A DNA stretch of 50,775 nt from RGIG8775 sp045660295 (GTDB lineage Bacteria > Bacillota > Clostridia > Oscillospirales > CAG-272), in the NCBI GenBank assembly GCA_045660295.1, contig JAZRDN010000032.1, positions 1 to 50,775 on the forward strand, in the 5' to 3' direction. The translations under genes were made by a program, and so were the position numbers. Positions 7,982 through 16,294 of this stretch are shown here, in pieces (the stretch's first letter is position 1; each line of letters starts with the position of its first letter). The notes under the pieces were generated by a model, which saw only the letters and a program-made list of their open reading frames with translations, did no database searches and was not told the DNA's origin.

Positions 7982-9286
7982 ATGAAATATTGGCAAGAAG
8001 AACTGGAAACAATGCCCCGTGAGAAGCTCCGCGAGCTTCAAAACGAGCGTCTGGTTTGGCAGGTAAAAAGAATGTATGAAAACGTGGAGCTTTTCAGAAA
8101 GCGCATGGACGAAAAGGGTCTGAAGCCCGAGGACGTCAAGGGCGTAGACGATCTCCACAAGCTTCCCTTCTCCTATAAGCAGGACCTTCGCGACTACTAC
8201 CCCTACGGACTTTTCGCGGTTCCTATGAAGGACATTCGCCGCGTACACGCCTCGTCGGGTACTACCGGCAAGCAGATAGTCGTCGGATACACCGACAACG
8301 ACCTTGACATGTGGGCTGACTGCTTCGCGAGAATGCTTGTGGCGATTGGCGCGGACGAGAACGATTTCGTTCACGTGGGCTACGGTCTCGGACTTTTCAC
8401 AGGCGGCTTCGGAGCTCACGACGGCACTGTCAGATTGGGCGCGACAGCTATCCCGATCTCCGCGGGCAACACACAGAGACAGATCCAGACTATGATAGAT
8501 TTCGGCTCAACAGTGCTTTGCTGTACTCCGTCTTACGCAATGTATCTCGGAGAGGCAATAAACGAGCAGGGGCTTAAAGACCAACTCAAGCTCAAGGTCG
8601 GCATTTTCGGCGCTGAGCCCTGGACAGAGGAAATGAGACACCAGATAGAAGAAAGTCTTGGCATTAAGGCTTTCGACATCTACGGTCTTTCGGAAATCAT
8701 GGGACCCGGTGTTTCCTGCGAGTGCGAACACCAGTGCGGTATGCACGTCTGGGAGGACAACTTTATTCCCGAGATAATCGACCCCGACACGGGCGAGGTT
8801 CTTCCCGAGGGCGAGCAGGGCGAGCTTGTTTTCACCACTATCACCAAAGAGGGCTTCCCCCTTATCAGATACCGCACACGCGATATCTGCTCGCTTAACT
8901 ACGCTCCCTGTAAGTGCGGCAGAACTCACGTCCGCATGAACAAGCCTCAGGGCAGAACAGACGATATGCTTATCATCCGCGGCGTAAACGTATTCCCCTC
9001 TCAGATAGAGGAGGTACTTCTTAAGGTCGGCGGTGACATCACTCCCAACTACCAGATAGTAGTCGGTCGTGAGAATAACACCGATACGTTCCTCGTAAAC
9101 GTTGAGATGAGCGAGGAGATGTTCTCCGACGGCGTAAAGAGCATAGAGGCTATTGAAAAGAACATCACCGAAAGTCTCCGCAGCACTCTCGGAATTGCTC
9201 CCAAGGTAAGACTTGTAAACCCCAAGTCAATCGAACGAAGCGAGGGCAAGGCAAAGCGAGTTATCGACACCAGAAAACTTAAATAA
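7982..9286 (+). CDS. paaK: Phenylacetate-CoA ligase (PaaK type)
   Basis: The 434-residue protein matches PaaK in length and motifs. These are the nucleotide-binding 'VHASSGTTGKQIVVGYT' (about residue 90), 'DIYGLSEIMGPG' (about 233), 'TTITKEGFPLIRYRTRD' and a PaaK-type C-terminal domain beginning 'IIRGVNVFPSQIEEVLL'. It forms aryl-acetyl-CoA from an arylacetate, ATP and CoA. Within the operon it supplies, or uses, the thioester handled by IorAB. A GGGGAGA ribosome binding site precedes the ATG. Aryl substrate specificity (phenyl, 4-hydroxyphenyl or indolyl) cannot be read from the sequence. Confidence 0.93.
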   Translation: MKYWQEELETMPREKLRELQNERLVWQVKRMYENVELFRKRMDEKGLKPEDVKGVDDLHKLPFSYKQDLRDYYPYGLFAVPMKDIRRVHASSGTTGKQIVVGYTDNDLDMWADCFARMLVAIGADENDFVHVGYGLGLFTGGFGAHDGTVRLGATAIPISAGNTQRQIQTMIDFGSTVLCCTPSYAMYLGEAINEQGLKDQLKLKVGIFGAEPWTEEMRHQIEESLGIKAFDIYGLSEIMGPGVSCECEHQCGMHVWEDNFIPEIIDPDTGEVLPEGEQGELVFTTITKEGFPLIRYRTRDICSLNYAPCKCGRTHVRMNKPQGRTDDMLIIRGVNVFPSQIEEVLLKVGGDITPNYQIVVGRENNTDTFLVNVEMSEEMFSDGVKSIEAIEKNITESLRSTLGIAPKVRLVNPKSIERSEGKAKRVIDTRKLK

Positions 9287-9298
9287 GGAGGACAGTTT

Positions 9299-9721
9299 AT
9301 GTTTATTAAGCAGCTTTCGATATTTATTGAAAACAAGGTGGGCAGACTTCAGGCAATCATGGACACCCTCAGCGAAAACGACATCAACATTCGCGCGCTC
9401 TCCATAGCCGAGACCACCGAATTCGGAATCCTCAGAATCATAACCCCCGAGGTAGACAAGGCTAAAAAGGTTCTCCGCGAGGTTGACGTTATCTCCAAGA
9501 TAACCGACGTTATTGCGGTTTACATCGACGACAAGGCAGGCGGACTGGCTAAGATGCTAAAATGCATAACCGATGCGGACATAAACGTTGAGTACATGTA
9601 CGCGTTCCTTGGCAGAACCGAGGGAAAGGCGCTCATGGTGCTTAAGGCAGACAACGAGGCAAAGGCTGAAAAGGCGCTTTTGGCAAGCGGCATGGAGCTG
9701 GCAAGCCCCGACATAATATAA
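9299..9721 (+). CDS. ACT-domain protein, two tandem ACT modules
   Basis: The 140-residue protein consists of two ACT modules. The first begins 'KQLSIFIENKVGRLQAIM' and the second, at about residue 72, begins 'VYIDDKAGGLAKMLKCI'. Stand-alone ACT proteins bind amino acids and regulate partner enzymes. Genes of this type often follow paaK and ior genes in anaerobes. It is the last gene of the T-box operon, with AAGGAGGA upstream and a strong terminator after it. A role as an aromatic amino acid sensor for the ligase or IorAB is an inference. Confidence 0.88.
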   Translation: MFIKQLSIFIENKVGRLQAIMDTLSENDINIRALSIAETTEFGILRIITPEVDKAKKVLREVDVISKITDVIAVYIDDKAGGLAKMLKCITDADINVEYMYAFLGRTEGKALMVLKADNEAKAEKALLASGMELASPDII

Positions 9722-9732
9722 AAGCAGTAAAA

Positions 9733-9760
9733 AAGCTACGGTTTAACCGTAGCTTTTTTA
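9733..9760 (+). terminator. Rho-independent terminator of the arylacetate operon
   Basis: AAGCTACGG (9733-9741) pairs with CCGTAGCTT (9747-9755) and is followed by a run of T. Confidence 0.9.
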
Positions 9761-9764
9761 TGTT

Positions 9765-9895
9765 TAATTTTATTCGCTAAATTGTTGTTTAGCGCCCCTA
9801 GCGGGGAGCCAATTGGTCAGCGTTCCGAGTTTGTGCAAACATAGCGGTCGTTGCCATCACTCGTCGGCTAAACACCGACTCTTTGCTTGGCTCGC
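9765..9895. repeat. Dispersed intergenic repeat, family A, inverted copy 2
   Basis: Read on the minus strand, this segment repeats the blocks of 60-185: 'ggcaacgacc', 'aacgctgaccaat' and 'gcgctaaacaacaatttagc'. The rest of 9896-10029 shows no gene. Confidence 0.6.
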
Positions 9896-10029
9896 CTTCA
9901 TAAAATCACATATTTGGTAGTTGACCATATTGTGCCGCAATTGTATATTGAAATACAATGTACAGAACGATAATCTTCCACATTTCGAGCAAAATAAACG
10001 AAAAATTTTTATAAAATTCGTTTTTCCTA

Positions 10030-10058
10030 TTTACAAATCGGCGGAAATTGTGTATAAT
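10030..10058 (+). promoter_or_regulatory. Predicted sigma-A promoter of the cysteine T-box operon
   Basis: TTTACA (10030-10035) and TATAAT (10053-10058) are spaced by 17 bp and lie directly upstream of the T-box leader. Confidence 0.8.
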
Positions 10059-10064
10059 GATTGT

Positions 10065-10310
10065 GTATAGTCAAAGTCGTTGAACGGAAGGAAAGCGGAA
10101 ACGGCGTATCAAGAGAGCGGCTCGTGTGGTGCGAGAGCCGTATACGTCAGCCGCCATGTGCGTCCGTGAGACTCGCGGGCGAAGTGCTTCGGCATGCGTA
10201 GCCCACGACGGAACGCCCCGTTACGGCGCAATGAGGAGGGCTTGCCCCTCGAATCGGAGTGGAACCGCGATATTGTCGCCTCTGTGTGCTTTGCACGCAG
10301 AGGCTTTTTT
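10065..10310 (+). promoter_or_regulatory. T-box riboswitch, specifier UGC (tRNA-Cys)
   Basis: The Stem I base helix is ACGGA (10084-10088) with TCCGT (10163-10167) and the next helix is GCGG (10095-10098) with CCGC (10151-10154). The 3' side of the internal loop contains TGC (10159-10161), a Cys codon. The T-box sequence CGGAGTGGAACCGCGA lies at 10255-10270. Its TGGA pairs with a UCCA end, which fits tRNA-Cys. A long terminator stem (10278-10289 with 10293-10304) and six T follow. cysE and cysS lie downstream in the same direction, which supports the Cys assignment. Confidence 0.9.
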
Positions 10311-10321
10311 ATGAGGTATAT

Positions 10322-11611
10322 ATGAGCGAAAAATTTTACCAAGATTTAAAACAATGTTTTATTGATATAAGATTTTTGCACACAGACGGAAAGGCCGATG
10401 CCGACAGGTTGGATGCCGCCATTGGTGTTCTCCGATATTCGCGTAAGCAGATAGACAAAAGGGTCAAGAAAAAAGACCGCGAGCTTCTGTTGTACTGTAT
10501 CGATACCATGATTGAGATAATAGGCGAACAGAACGGCGAAAAGATTTTTGACTTTGCCGATACAGTTCATAACATTCCTGAAATTTTTCTCGGCACGCGA
10601 AATTTTTACTCTTTTAAAGACGAGATAGATACATTTCGCAAAAAATACGGTGACAAATATTTTAAAGAGCTTAACAAAATATATCCGCGCTTTACAAAGA
10701 AAATGCCAAAAAACTGGTATGAATATTTCTCTCCGACAAGTGACGATGACTTTAAGTCAAAGCACCCTGTGGGGTATGTACTTTTGGCTTCTCTCGGAAT
10801 TTTGGGTTTAGTTGGACCTCTTGGTGTGTACTTGACGGCGATCAGTGCGGCAGGAGTGCCGTCCACTAACGGCTGGATAGCCTTGGGCGGATTTGGCTGT
10901 TTTGTCTTTGGAGTGGGACTGTTCAACATTGTGGCGGCGGTACTTCAGCAGTATCTCGGACATCTGTTGACGGCGATTTCACTCGGTAGCGGCACGGTAA
11001 TGGTAGCGGTCAGCCTGCTTATGATATTTGACATTCGGCTTTCGTCGCTTTTTGATCCCGATCTTATATCGCTATATTTTGTGTCGCTTGGCGCTTTACT
11101 GTTTACTTTGATTTTCTATCTTTTGTTTAGATGGACAGTCGATGAATGGATAAATCGTAAAAAACATATCAGCCCTTCGAAAATATCACGTATGAAAAAA
11201 GGTTTTACAAATTATTGGTGGTATCAAAAACTTCACAAGAGCGTTGGATTAGGAGCCTTCTATTATTTTAATAAGCTCTATACGCTCACGTTTTGTTTAG
11301 CTTTTATATCGGCGTTGATTCTCGGACTTGTAAGGACTTTGGCTGTGGTGCCGGTGGTGCTTTGTTTGTTGGTTTTCTTCTTGTGCGGGATTATGAATGT
11401 GTTTACGCATATTCAGCATAATCTTGAGGTGTACGGAACACCGATAGTTCTTTTTGAAAGAGATCCAACCGGTGGTATTCATTCTATTTTTACCGACATG
11501 TTTTTTATCGGATTTATGTTTGTTTTTATGTATGCTTATCTTACGGCTTCACAGGACATTTTGGGTATCTGTGTTCCACCGCTCTTTTCTCTGATTTTCG
11601 GTGATAGATAG
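10322..11611 (+). CDS. Uncharacterised multi-pass membrane protein, first gene of the Cys T-box operon
   Basis: I do not recognise this 429-residue protein. Residues 1 to about 140 are charged and look soluble, rich in 'KKKDRE'-type segments. Three to four hydrophobic helices follow (about 148-265), then a basic loop around residue 290, and three or four more helices to the C-terminus. The ATG at 10322 is the first start after the T-box terminator; a start within the terminator hairpin would be inconsistent with the leader. The ribosome binding site is only GAGG. Codon use is more AT-rich than in cysE. Its place behind a cysteine-sensing riboswitch suggests a role in sulfur or cysteine supply, but nothing in the sequence proves that. 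Confidence 0.75.
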   Translation: MSEKFYQDLKQCFIDIRFLHTDGKADADRLDAAIGVLRYSRKQIDKRVKKKDRELLLYCIDTMIEIIGEQNGEKIFDFADTVHNIPEIFLGTRNFYSFKDEIDTFRKKYGDKYFKELNKIYPRFTKKMPKNWYEYFSPTSDDDFKSKHPVGYVLLASLGILGLVGPLGVYLTAISAAGVPSTNGWIALGGFGCFVFGVGLFNIVAAVLQQYLGHLLTAISLGSGTVMVAVSLLMIFDIRLSSLFDPDLISLYFVSLGALLFTLIFYLLFRWTVDEWINRKKHISPSKISRMKKGFTNYWWYQKLHKSVGLGAFYYFNKLYTLTFCLAFISALILGLVRTLAVVPVVLCLLVFFLCGIMNVFTHIQHNLEVYGTPIVLFERDPTGGIHSIFTDMFFIGFMFVFMYAYLTASQDILGICVPPLFSLIFGDR

Positions 11612-11656
11612 AGTTGGCGCGCAAAAGGTTGCGATACATTATTAAGGAGGGCAATT

Positions 11657-12442
11657 ATGGCATTTGAATTTTTTAAGGACATTGACTACAAGGCGACGGC
11701 TGTGGGGGTGCTTGAAAGCGCATCGCGGACGGCGAAAAAGCTGGGCAAAAAAGGCGCTGACGCGGCTCGTGACGCCGCATGCAAGCTCAAAAAGCTGGCA
11801 AAGGCGGTGGAGGAGGAGATACGCGCCGACATCGAATCGGTAAAACAGCGCGACCCCGCGGCAAAAAACGGCGTGGAGATACTTCTTCTCTACTCGGGCG
11901 TGCACGCGATATTCGCTTACCGCGTGTCGCACAAGCTCTATCTCGGCAAGCACTACTTCTCGGCAAGGCTTGTCAGCCAGCTGGCGAAATTCTTTACGGG
12001 CATTGAGATTCACCCCGGTGCCACAATCGGCAAGGGTCTGTTTATCGACCACGGAACGGGCGTTGTTATCGGTGAGACCGCCGAGATAGGCGACAACTGT
12101 ACGCTCTATCAGGGCGTTACCCTCGGAGGCACGGGTAAGGACGTAGGCAAGCGCCACCCCACCCTCGGTAATAACGTAATGGTAGGCGCGGGCGCAAAGG
12201 TGCTTGGACCTTTCAAGATAGGCGACAACGCCAAGATTGCCTCAAACGCCGTGGTGCTTGAGGAGATTCCCGCCGACTCGACCGCCGTCGGTATCCCCGC
12301 GCGTGTGGTAAAGCGCGGCGGCAGAAAGCTTGACAATATGGACCAGATACATATTCCCGACCCTGTTTCGCAAGAGCTTTGCAGACTGGAGCACAGGATA
12401 GCAAAATTAGAAGCGGAGAGAGCGCCGCAAGAAAGGAAATAA
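11657..12442 (+). CDS. cysE: Serine O-acetyltransferase
   Basis: The 261-residue protein has the CysE core. A helical segment 'FAYRVSHKLYLGKHYFSA' leads into the left-handed hexapeptide-repeat helix, with 'GIEIHPGATIGKGLFIDHGT', 'GVVIGETAEIGDN', 'LYQGVTLGGTGKD' and 'KRHPTLGNNVMVGAGAKVLG'. It makes O-acetylserine from serine and acetyl-CoA for cysteine synthesis. AAGGAGG precedes the start. Residues 1 to about 60 form an unusual Ala/Lys-rich extension predicted as an amphipathic helix. The gene is 8 nt from cysS and controlled by the upstream Cys T-box. Confidence 0.93.
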   Translation: MAFEFFKDIDYKATAVGVLESASRTAKKLGKKGADAARDAACKLKKLAKAVEEEIRADIESVKQRDPAAKNGVEILLLYSGVHAIFAYRVSHKLYLGKHYFSARLVSQLAKFFTGIEIHPGATIGKGLFIDHGTGVVIGETAEIGDNCTLYQGVTLGGTGKDVGKRHPTLGNNVMVGAGAKVLGPFKIGDNAKIASNAVVLEEIPADSTAVGIPARVVKRGGRKLDNMDQIHIPDPVSQELCRLEHRIAKLEAERAPQERK

Positions 12443-12449
12443 TAACAAT

Positions 12450-13874
12450 ATGCAAATCTACAATTCGGCAACAAGAACAAAAGAAGAATTAATTCCCAAC
12501 GAGGCGGGCAAGATAAAAATGTACACCTGCGGACCTACGGTCTACCATTTCGCGCACATCGGAAATCTCCGCACCTACATCATGGAGGACGTACTTGAGA
12601 AGTATCTCCGCTTCACGGGGCTTGACGTGCTCCGCGTAATGAACATTACCGACGTGGGACACCTTTCCTCAGACGGCGACACGGGCGAGGACAAGATGCT
12701 CAAGGGCGCAAAGCGCGAGAAAAAGACGGTCATGGAGATAGCGCAGTACTATACAGACGCATTCTTTGAGGACTGCAAAAAGCTCAACATCAAGACCCCC
12801 GACGTGGTAGAGCCCGCGACGGGCTGTATCCCCGAGTTCATCAAGCTCGTAGAGGGCTTGCTCCAAAAGGGCTACGCCTACGAGGCAGGCGGAAACATCT
12901 ACTTCGACACCGCCAAGCTCAAGGACTACTACGTTTTCAACAACTTTGAGGAAGATGACCTTGAGGTGGGCGTCCGCGAAGGCGTTGAGGAAGACGGCAA
13001 CAAGCGAAACAAGGCTGACTTCGTGCTTTGGTTCACCAAGTACAAGTTCGACGACCAGGGGCGTTAATGGGACAGCCCCTGGGGCATAGGCTATCCGGGC
13101 TGGCACATCGAGTGCTCCGGTATCTCCCTCAAGCACTGCGGAGAGTACCTTGACATCCACTGCGGCGGTATCGACAACGCATTCCCCCACCACACCAACG
13201 AAATAGCGCAGAGCGAAGCCTTCCTCGGTCACAAGTGGTGCAACTACTGGTTCCACGTTCACCACCTCAACACCACGGGCGGCAAGATGAGCAAGTCCAA
13301 GGGCGAGTTTCTCACGGTCTCACTCCTTGAATCCAAGGGCTACGACCCCATGGTATACCGCTTCTTCTGTCTCCAGTCCCACTACCGCAAGTCACTTGTT
13401 TTCTCCTACGAAAACCTTGACAACGCGGCTATCGCTTACAAAAAGCTTATCGCGCGTATCGCGGCACTCCTTAAGGACGGCGGCGAGGTTGACGGCGCGA
13501 AATTCGAAGAATACAGAGCAAAATTCTGCGAGGCTCTTGACAATGACCTCAACACCTCTCTGGCGGTAACAGCCCTTTACGACGTTCTCAAGGCTGACAC
13601 AAGCGCCGCTACCAAGCTGGCTCTGGTTGCCGAGCTTGACAAGGTGCTTTCCTTAAACCTCATCGAGGCGGCAAAGGCAGAGACCGAGAAAAAGGACAAA
13701 GCTCCCGCGGCTGACGACGAGTTCACAGCGGAGATTCTCCGCCTTATCGACGAGCGCGCGGCGGCTAAGAAGGCTAAAAACTTCGCCGAGGCCGACCGCA
13801 TCAGAAACTATCTCCTCGAAAAAGGAGTGACGCTCATCGACTCCAGAGAAGGCACGACCTTTAAAATAAACTAA
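12450..13874 (+). pseudogene. cysS: Cysteinyl-tRNA synthetase, interrupted by an in-frame TAA
   Basis: The reading frame encodes a full-length class I CysRS of about 474 residues. It has 'CGPTVYHFAHIGNLRTY' (HIGH motif region), 'GYPGWHIECSGISLKHCG', 'HHTNEIAQSEA' and 'GGKMSKSKGEF' (KMSKS). However, TAA at 13065-13067 stops it at residue 206, in the usual region 'DDQ..xWDSPWG'. The downstream frame is the same, so only this codon breaks the gene. The bases around it (CAGGGGCGTTAATGG) differ from a typical CAG-GCG-CTT-AAA-TGG-like context by what could be one inserted G and one lost A. An assembly error, recoding or true loss with another cysS elsewhere are all possible. Confidence 0.85.
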
Positions 13875-13887
13875 AAGAGGACTAAAA

Positions 13888-15426
13888 ATGTTATCAACCG
13901 TTTACAGCGCGGGGCTTTTCGGCATAGACGGCTTTACCGTCAGCGTTGAGTGCAACTCTCAGCGCAGAAAGCCCGTGTTTGACATAGTGGGACTGCCCGA
14001 CACGGCAGTCAAGGAGGCAAAGGAACGAGTCCGCGCCGCATGCGAGAACAGCGGAATCAAGTTTCCCTCCCTCGCCCACATGGTGAACCTCGCCCCCGCC
14101 GACAAGCGCAAGGAGGGCTCGGGCTTTGACCTCGCCATTCTTGTGGGAATACTCCGCAACGCGGGCGTTATCAAGCCCGATGTTGACCTTTCCAAAAGCA
14201 TGTTCATAGGCGAGCTGTCGCTCTCGGGCGAGATACGCGGAGTGCGCGGAGCGCTTTCCATGTGCTCGCAAGCCGACTCCGAGGGCTTTGAGCACTTCTA
14301 CGTTTCAAAAACAAACGCACCCGAGGTCTCGGTTATCCCCGGCATAAAGGTCTTTGCCGTGGAGAACGTGGCAGAGCTGGTGGCGCATCTCAACGGCACA
14401 AATCCTATATCCACCTCTTTCTTTGTCCCTGGCGAGGAGACTCCCACGCGGAGCTACGACGTTGATTTCATCGACGTTCGCGGTCAGTATCAGGCAAAGC
14501 GCGCCATGGAGATAGCCGCCGCGGGCGGTCACAACATATTGCTTATAGGTCCTCCCGGCACAGGTAAGTCGATGCTCTCGCGCAGACTTCCCACCATTCT
14601 GCCGAAAATGGGCTATAAAGAGTCTATCGAAACCACAAAAATACACTCGGTAGCGGGTAATCTCGACGAGCACGATTCGCTTATCATTACCCGTCCGTTC
14701 CGCTCGCCGCACCACACCATGAGCGCGGTAAGCCTTGTGGGCGGAGGCGCTAACCCCATGCCCGGCGAAATATCGCTGGCGCACAACGGCGTGCTCTTTC
14801 TGGACGAGCTTCCCGAATTCCCAAAGCAGGTGACCGACTCGCTCCGTCAGCCATTGGAGGACAGAAAGGTAACTATAACCCGTTCCGCAGGGCGTGTCAC
14901 ATTCCCCTGCTCCTTTATGCTGGTTGGCGCGATGAATCCCTGCCGTTGCGGATATTACGGACACCCCACACGCCCCTGCACCTGCCGTCCCGACGACGTA
15001 AAACGCTATATCTCCAAAATAAGCGGTCCGTTGCTTGACCGCATGGACATACAAATAGAGCTTCCCTCTGTCAGCTATGACGACCTTTCAGCCCCCGACC
15101 CCTACGCCGAGACCTCGGAAACGGTGCGCGCGAGGGTCGAACGCGCAAGAGCCTTTTCGGCAAAGCGCATGGCGGCGGACGGCTTTATCTGCAACGCCGA
15201 GCTTTCGCCCGCTATGGTGCGTAAGTATTGCGTGATGACCGAAAAGGCGTCGGCGTTCTTAAAGGAAGCCTACGAAACGCTGGGGCTTTCGGCGCGCGGC
15301 TACGATAGGCTTCTCCGTGTTGCCCGCACAATAGCCGACATCGATGAGAGCGAGCTTATCACCGACGACCACATCGCCGAGGCGGTGCAGTACAGAAAGC
15401 TGGATAAAAAATACTGGGCTTATTAA
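13888..15426 (+). CDS. comM: YifB/ComM family Mg-chelatase-like AAA+ ATPase
   Basis: The 512-residue protein has an N-terminal Lon-protease-like domain (about 1-180) followed by an AAA+ module with Walker A 'LIGPPGTGKSMLSRR' (about residue 216). It also has 'PFRSPHHTMSAVSLVGGG', Walker B 'GVLFLDELPEF' and a Cys-rich 'NPCRCGYYGHPTRPCTC' stretch typical of YifB. ComM homologues act as branch-migration helicases in natural transformation in some bacteria. The role in Clostridia is less clear. The gene follows cysS by 13 nt and may be co-transcribed. Length is normal for the family. Confidence 0.92.
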   Translation: MLSTVYSAGLFGIDGFTVSVECNSQRRKPVFDIVGLPDTAVKEAKERVRAACENSGIKFPSLAHMVNLAPADKRKEGSGFDLAILVGILRNAGVIKPDVDLSKSMFIGELSLSGEIRGVRGALSMCSQADSEGFEHFYVSKTNAPEVSVIPGIKVFAVENVAELVAHLNGTNPISTSFFVPGEETPTRSYDVDFIDVRGQYQAKRAMEIAAAGGHNILLIGPPGTGKSMLSRRLPTILPKMGYKESIETTKIHSVAGNLDEHDSLIITRPFRSPHHTMSAVSLVGGGANPMPGEISLAHNGVLFLDELPEFPKQVTDSLRQPLEDRKVTITRSAGRVTFPCSFMLVGAMNPCRCGYYGHPTRPCTCRPDDVKRYISKISGPLLDRMDIQIELPSVSYDDLSAPDPYAETSETVRARVERARAFSAKRMAADGFICNAELSPAMVRKYCVMTEKASAFLKEAYETLGLSARGYDRLLRVARTIADIDESELITDDHIAEAVQYRKLDKKYWAY

Positions 15427-15429
15427 CCG

Positions 15430-15610
15430 TTGTTCGCACAGCAGCAGTGCTCCAAAAGTTTTCGCCCGCCTTTTTTAAAAGGCGGCGCAGTCAAGGCTGC
15501 GGAAGCCTTGTCGCCCTCCGCAGAGGGCGAAAGCTCCTGAGCCTTAAAAGCGAGTCTTCTCTTTTTGGTTCTTTTTCTCTTTCGCAAGAAAGGAAGAGAA
15601 AAAGAACAAC
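15430..15610. repeat. Dispersed intergenic repeat, family C, copy 1
   Basis: The segment contains 'tgttcgcaca', 'cagtcaagg', 'agccttgtcgcc', a 'cggcgaaa'-like end and a long inverted repeat (GTTCTTTTTCTCTTTC with GAAGAGAAAAAGAAC). The same framework recurs at about 50352-50510. The hairpin CGCCCGCC/GGCGG at 15464-15485 could also end the comM transcript. Confidence 0.55.
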
Positions 15611-15627
15611 GAGGTTAAAACTAATTT

Positions 15628-16119
15628 ATGATAAAAAAACTATTCACCAAACACAAAGAAATAATAATGTACCTCATTTTTGGTGTGCTCACCACGGTAG
15701 TCGGAATGGGAAGCTATTTTCTCATTCTCTTTGCGGCGCGCTCGCTTGGCGTGTCCGAGACGAGCGGAGCGTACAACGGCGTGCGTATCGCCGCACAGAT
15801 AATCCAATGGGTGCTGGCGGTGCTCTTTGCCTACTACACCAACAAAAAATGGGTGTTCAACGCCAAGGAAACCGAGCGCGAAAGCGCCAGACTCGCGTCA
15901 TTCTTCGGCGCGCGGCTCTTTTCGCTTGGGTGCGACTCGCTTGTAACCTTTGGAGTCATTTTCGCGCTCACCGCCGCCAAATACGAGACCCTCACCCTCT
16001 CACTGCCACCGGGGCTGAATGTTCCGTTTACCCCCGACCTTTGGGCAAAGCTCGCCGCGGCGGTAGTAGTGATAATCGTAAATTACGTGTTGAGCAAATT
16101 TATGGTGTTTAAAAGTTAG
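15628..16119 (+). CDS. GtrA family membrane protein
   Basis: The 163-residue protein has four hydrophobic helices. It shows the GtrA-like pattern 'MYLIFGVLTTVVGMGSYFL' in the first helix, 'YYTNKKWVF' after the second and 'NYVLSKFMVF' at the C-terminus. GtrA-family proteins are thought to flip or help transfer polyprenyl-linked sugars for cell-surface glycosylation. The partner glycosyltransferase is not in the window. The ribosome binding site is weak (GAGG about 15 nt upstream). The gene stands alone between two repeat-rich gaps. Confidence 0.88.
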   Translation: MIKKLFTKHKEIIMYLIFGVLTTVVGMGSYFLILFAARSLGVSETSGAYNGVRIAAQIIQWVLAVLFAYYTNKKWVFNAKETERESARLASFFGARLFSLGCDSLVTFGVIFALTAAKYETLTLSLPPGLNVPFTPDLWAKLAAAVVVIIVNYVLSKFMVFKS

Positions 16120-16149
16120 TTTTCAAATGGTTTTTGCGTCTTTTAAAAA

Positions 16150-16216
16150 AGCGCCCCAAAAACTTTTCTTTAGTGGCATTTGTTTGAGTCTGTGCCTTTG
16201 TCGGTGATTTGCGACA
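16150..16216. repeat. Dispersed intergenic repeat, family B, copy 2
   Basis: 'aaaaactttt', 'tgtgcctttgtcg' and 'atttgcgacaact' occur in the same order as at 1655-1740. The unit follows the GtrA stop. Confidence 0.55.
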
Positions 16217-16250
16217 ACTTATAAATTGAAAACAACGCAACAATAACAAA

Positions 16251-16273
16251 GGCGACGGTTTTTAGCCGTCGCC
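16251..16273 (-). terminator. Terminator hairpin after the GH92 gene
   Basis: GGCGACGG (16251-16258) pairs with CCGTCGCC (16266-16273). On the minus strand it is followed by TTTGTTATT. The same stem occurs at 38556-38578. Confidence 0.65.
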
Positions 16274-16294
16274 TTCTTTATATGTCCATTTTAT

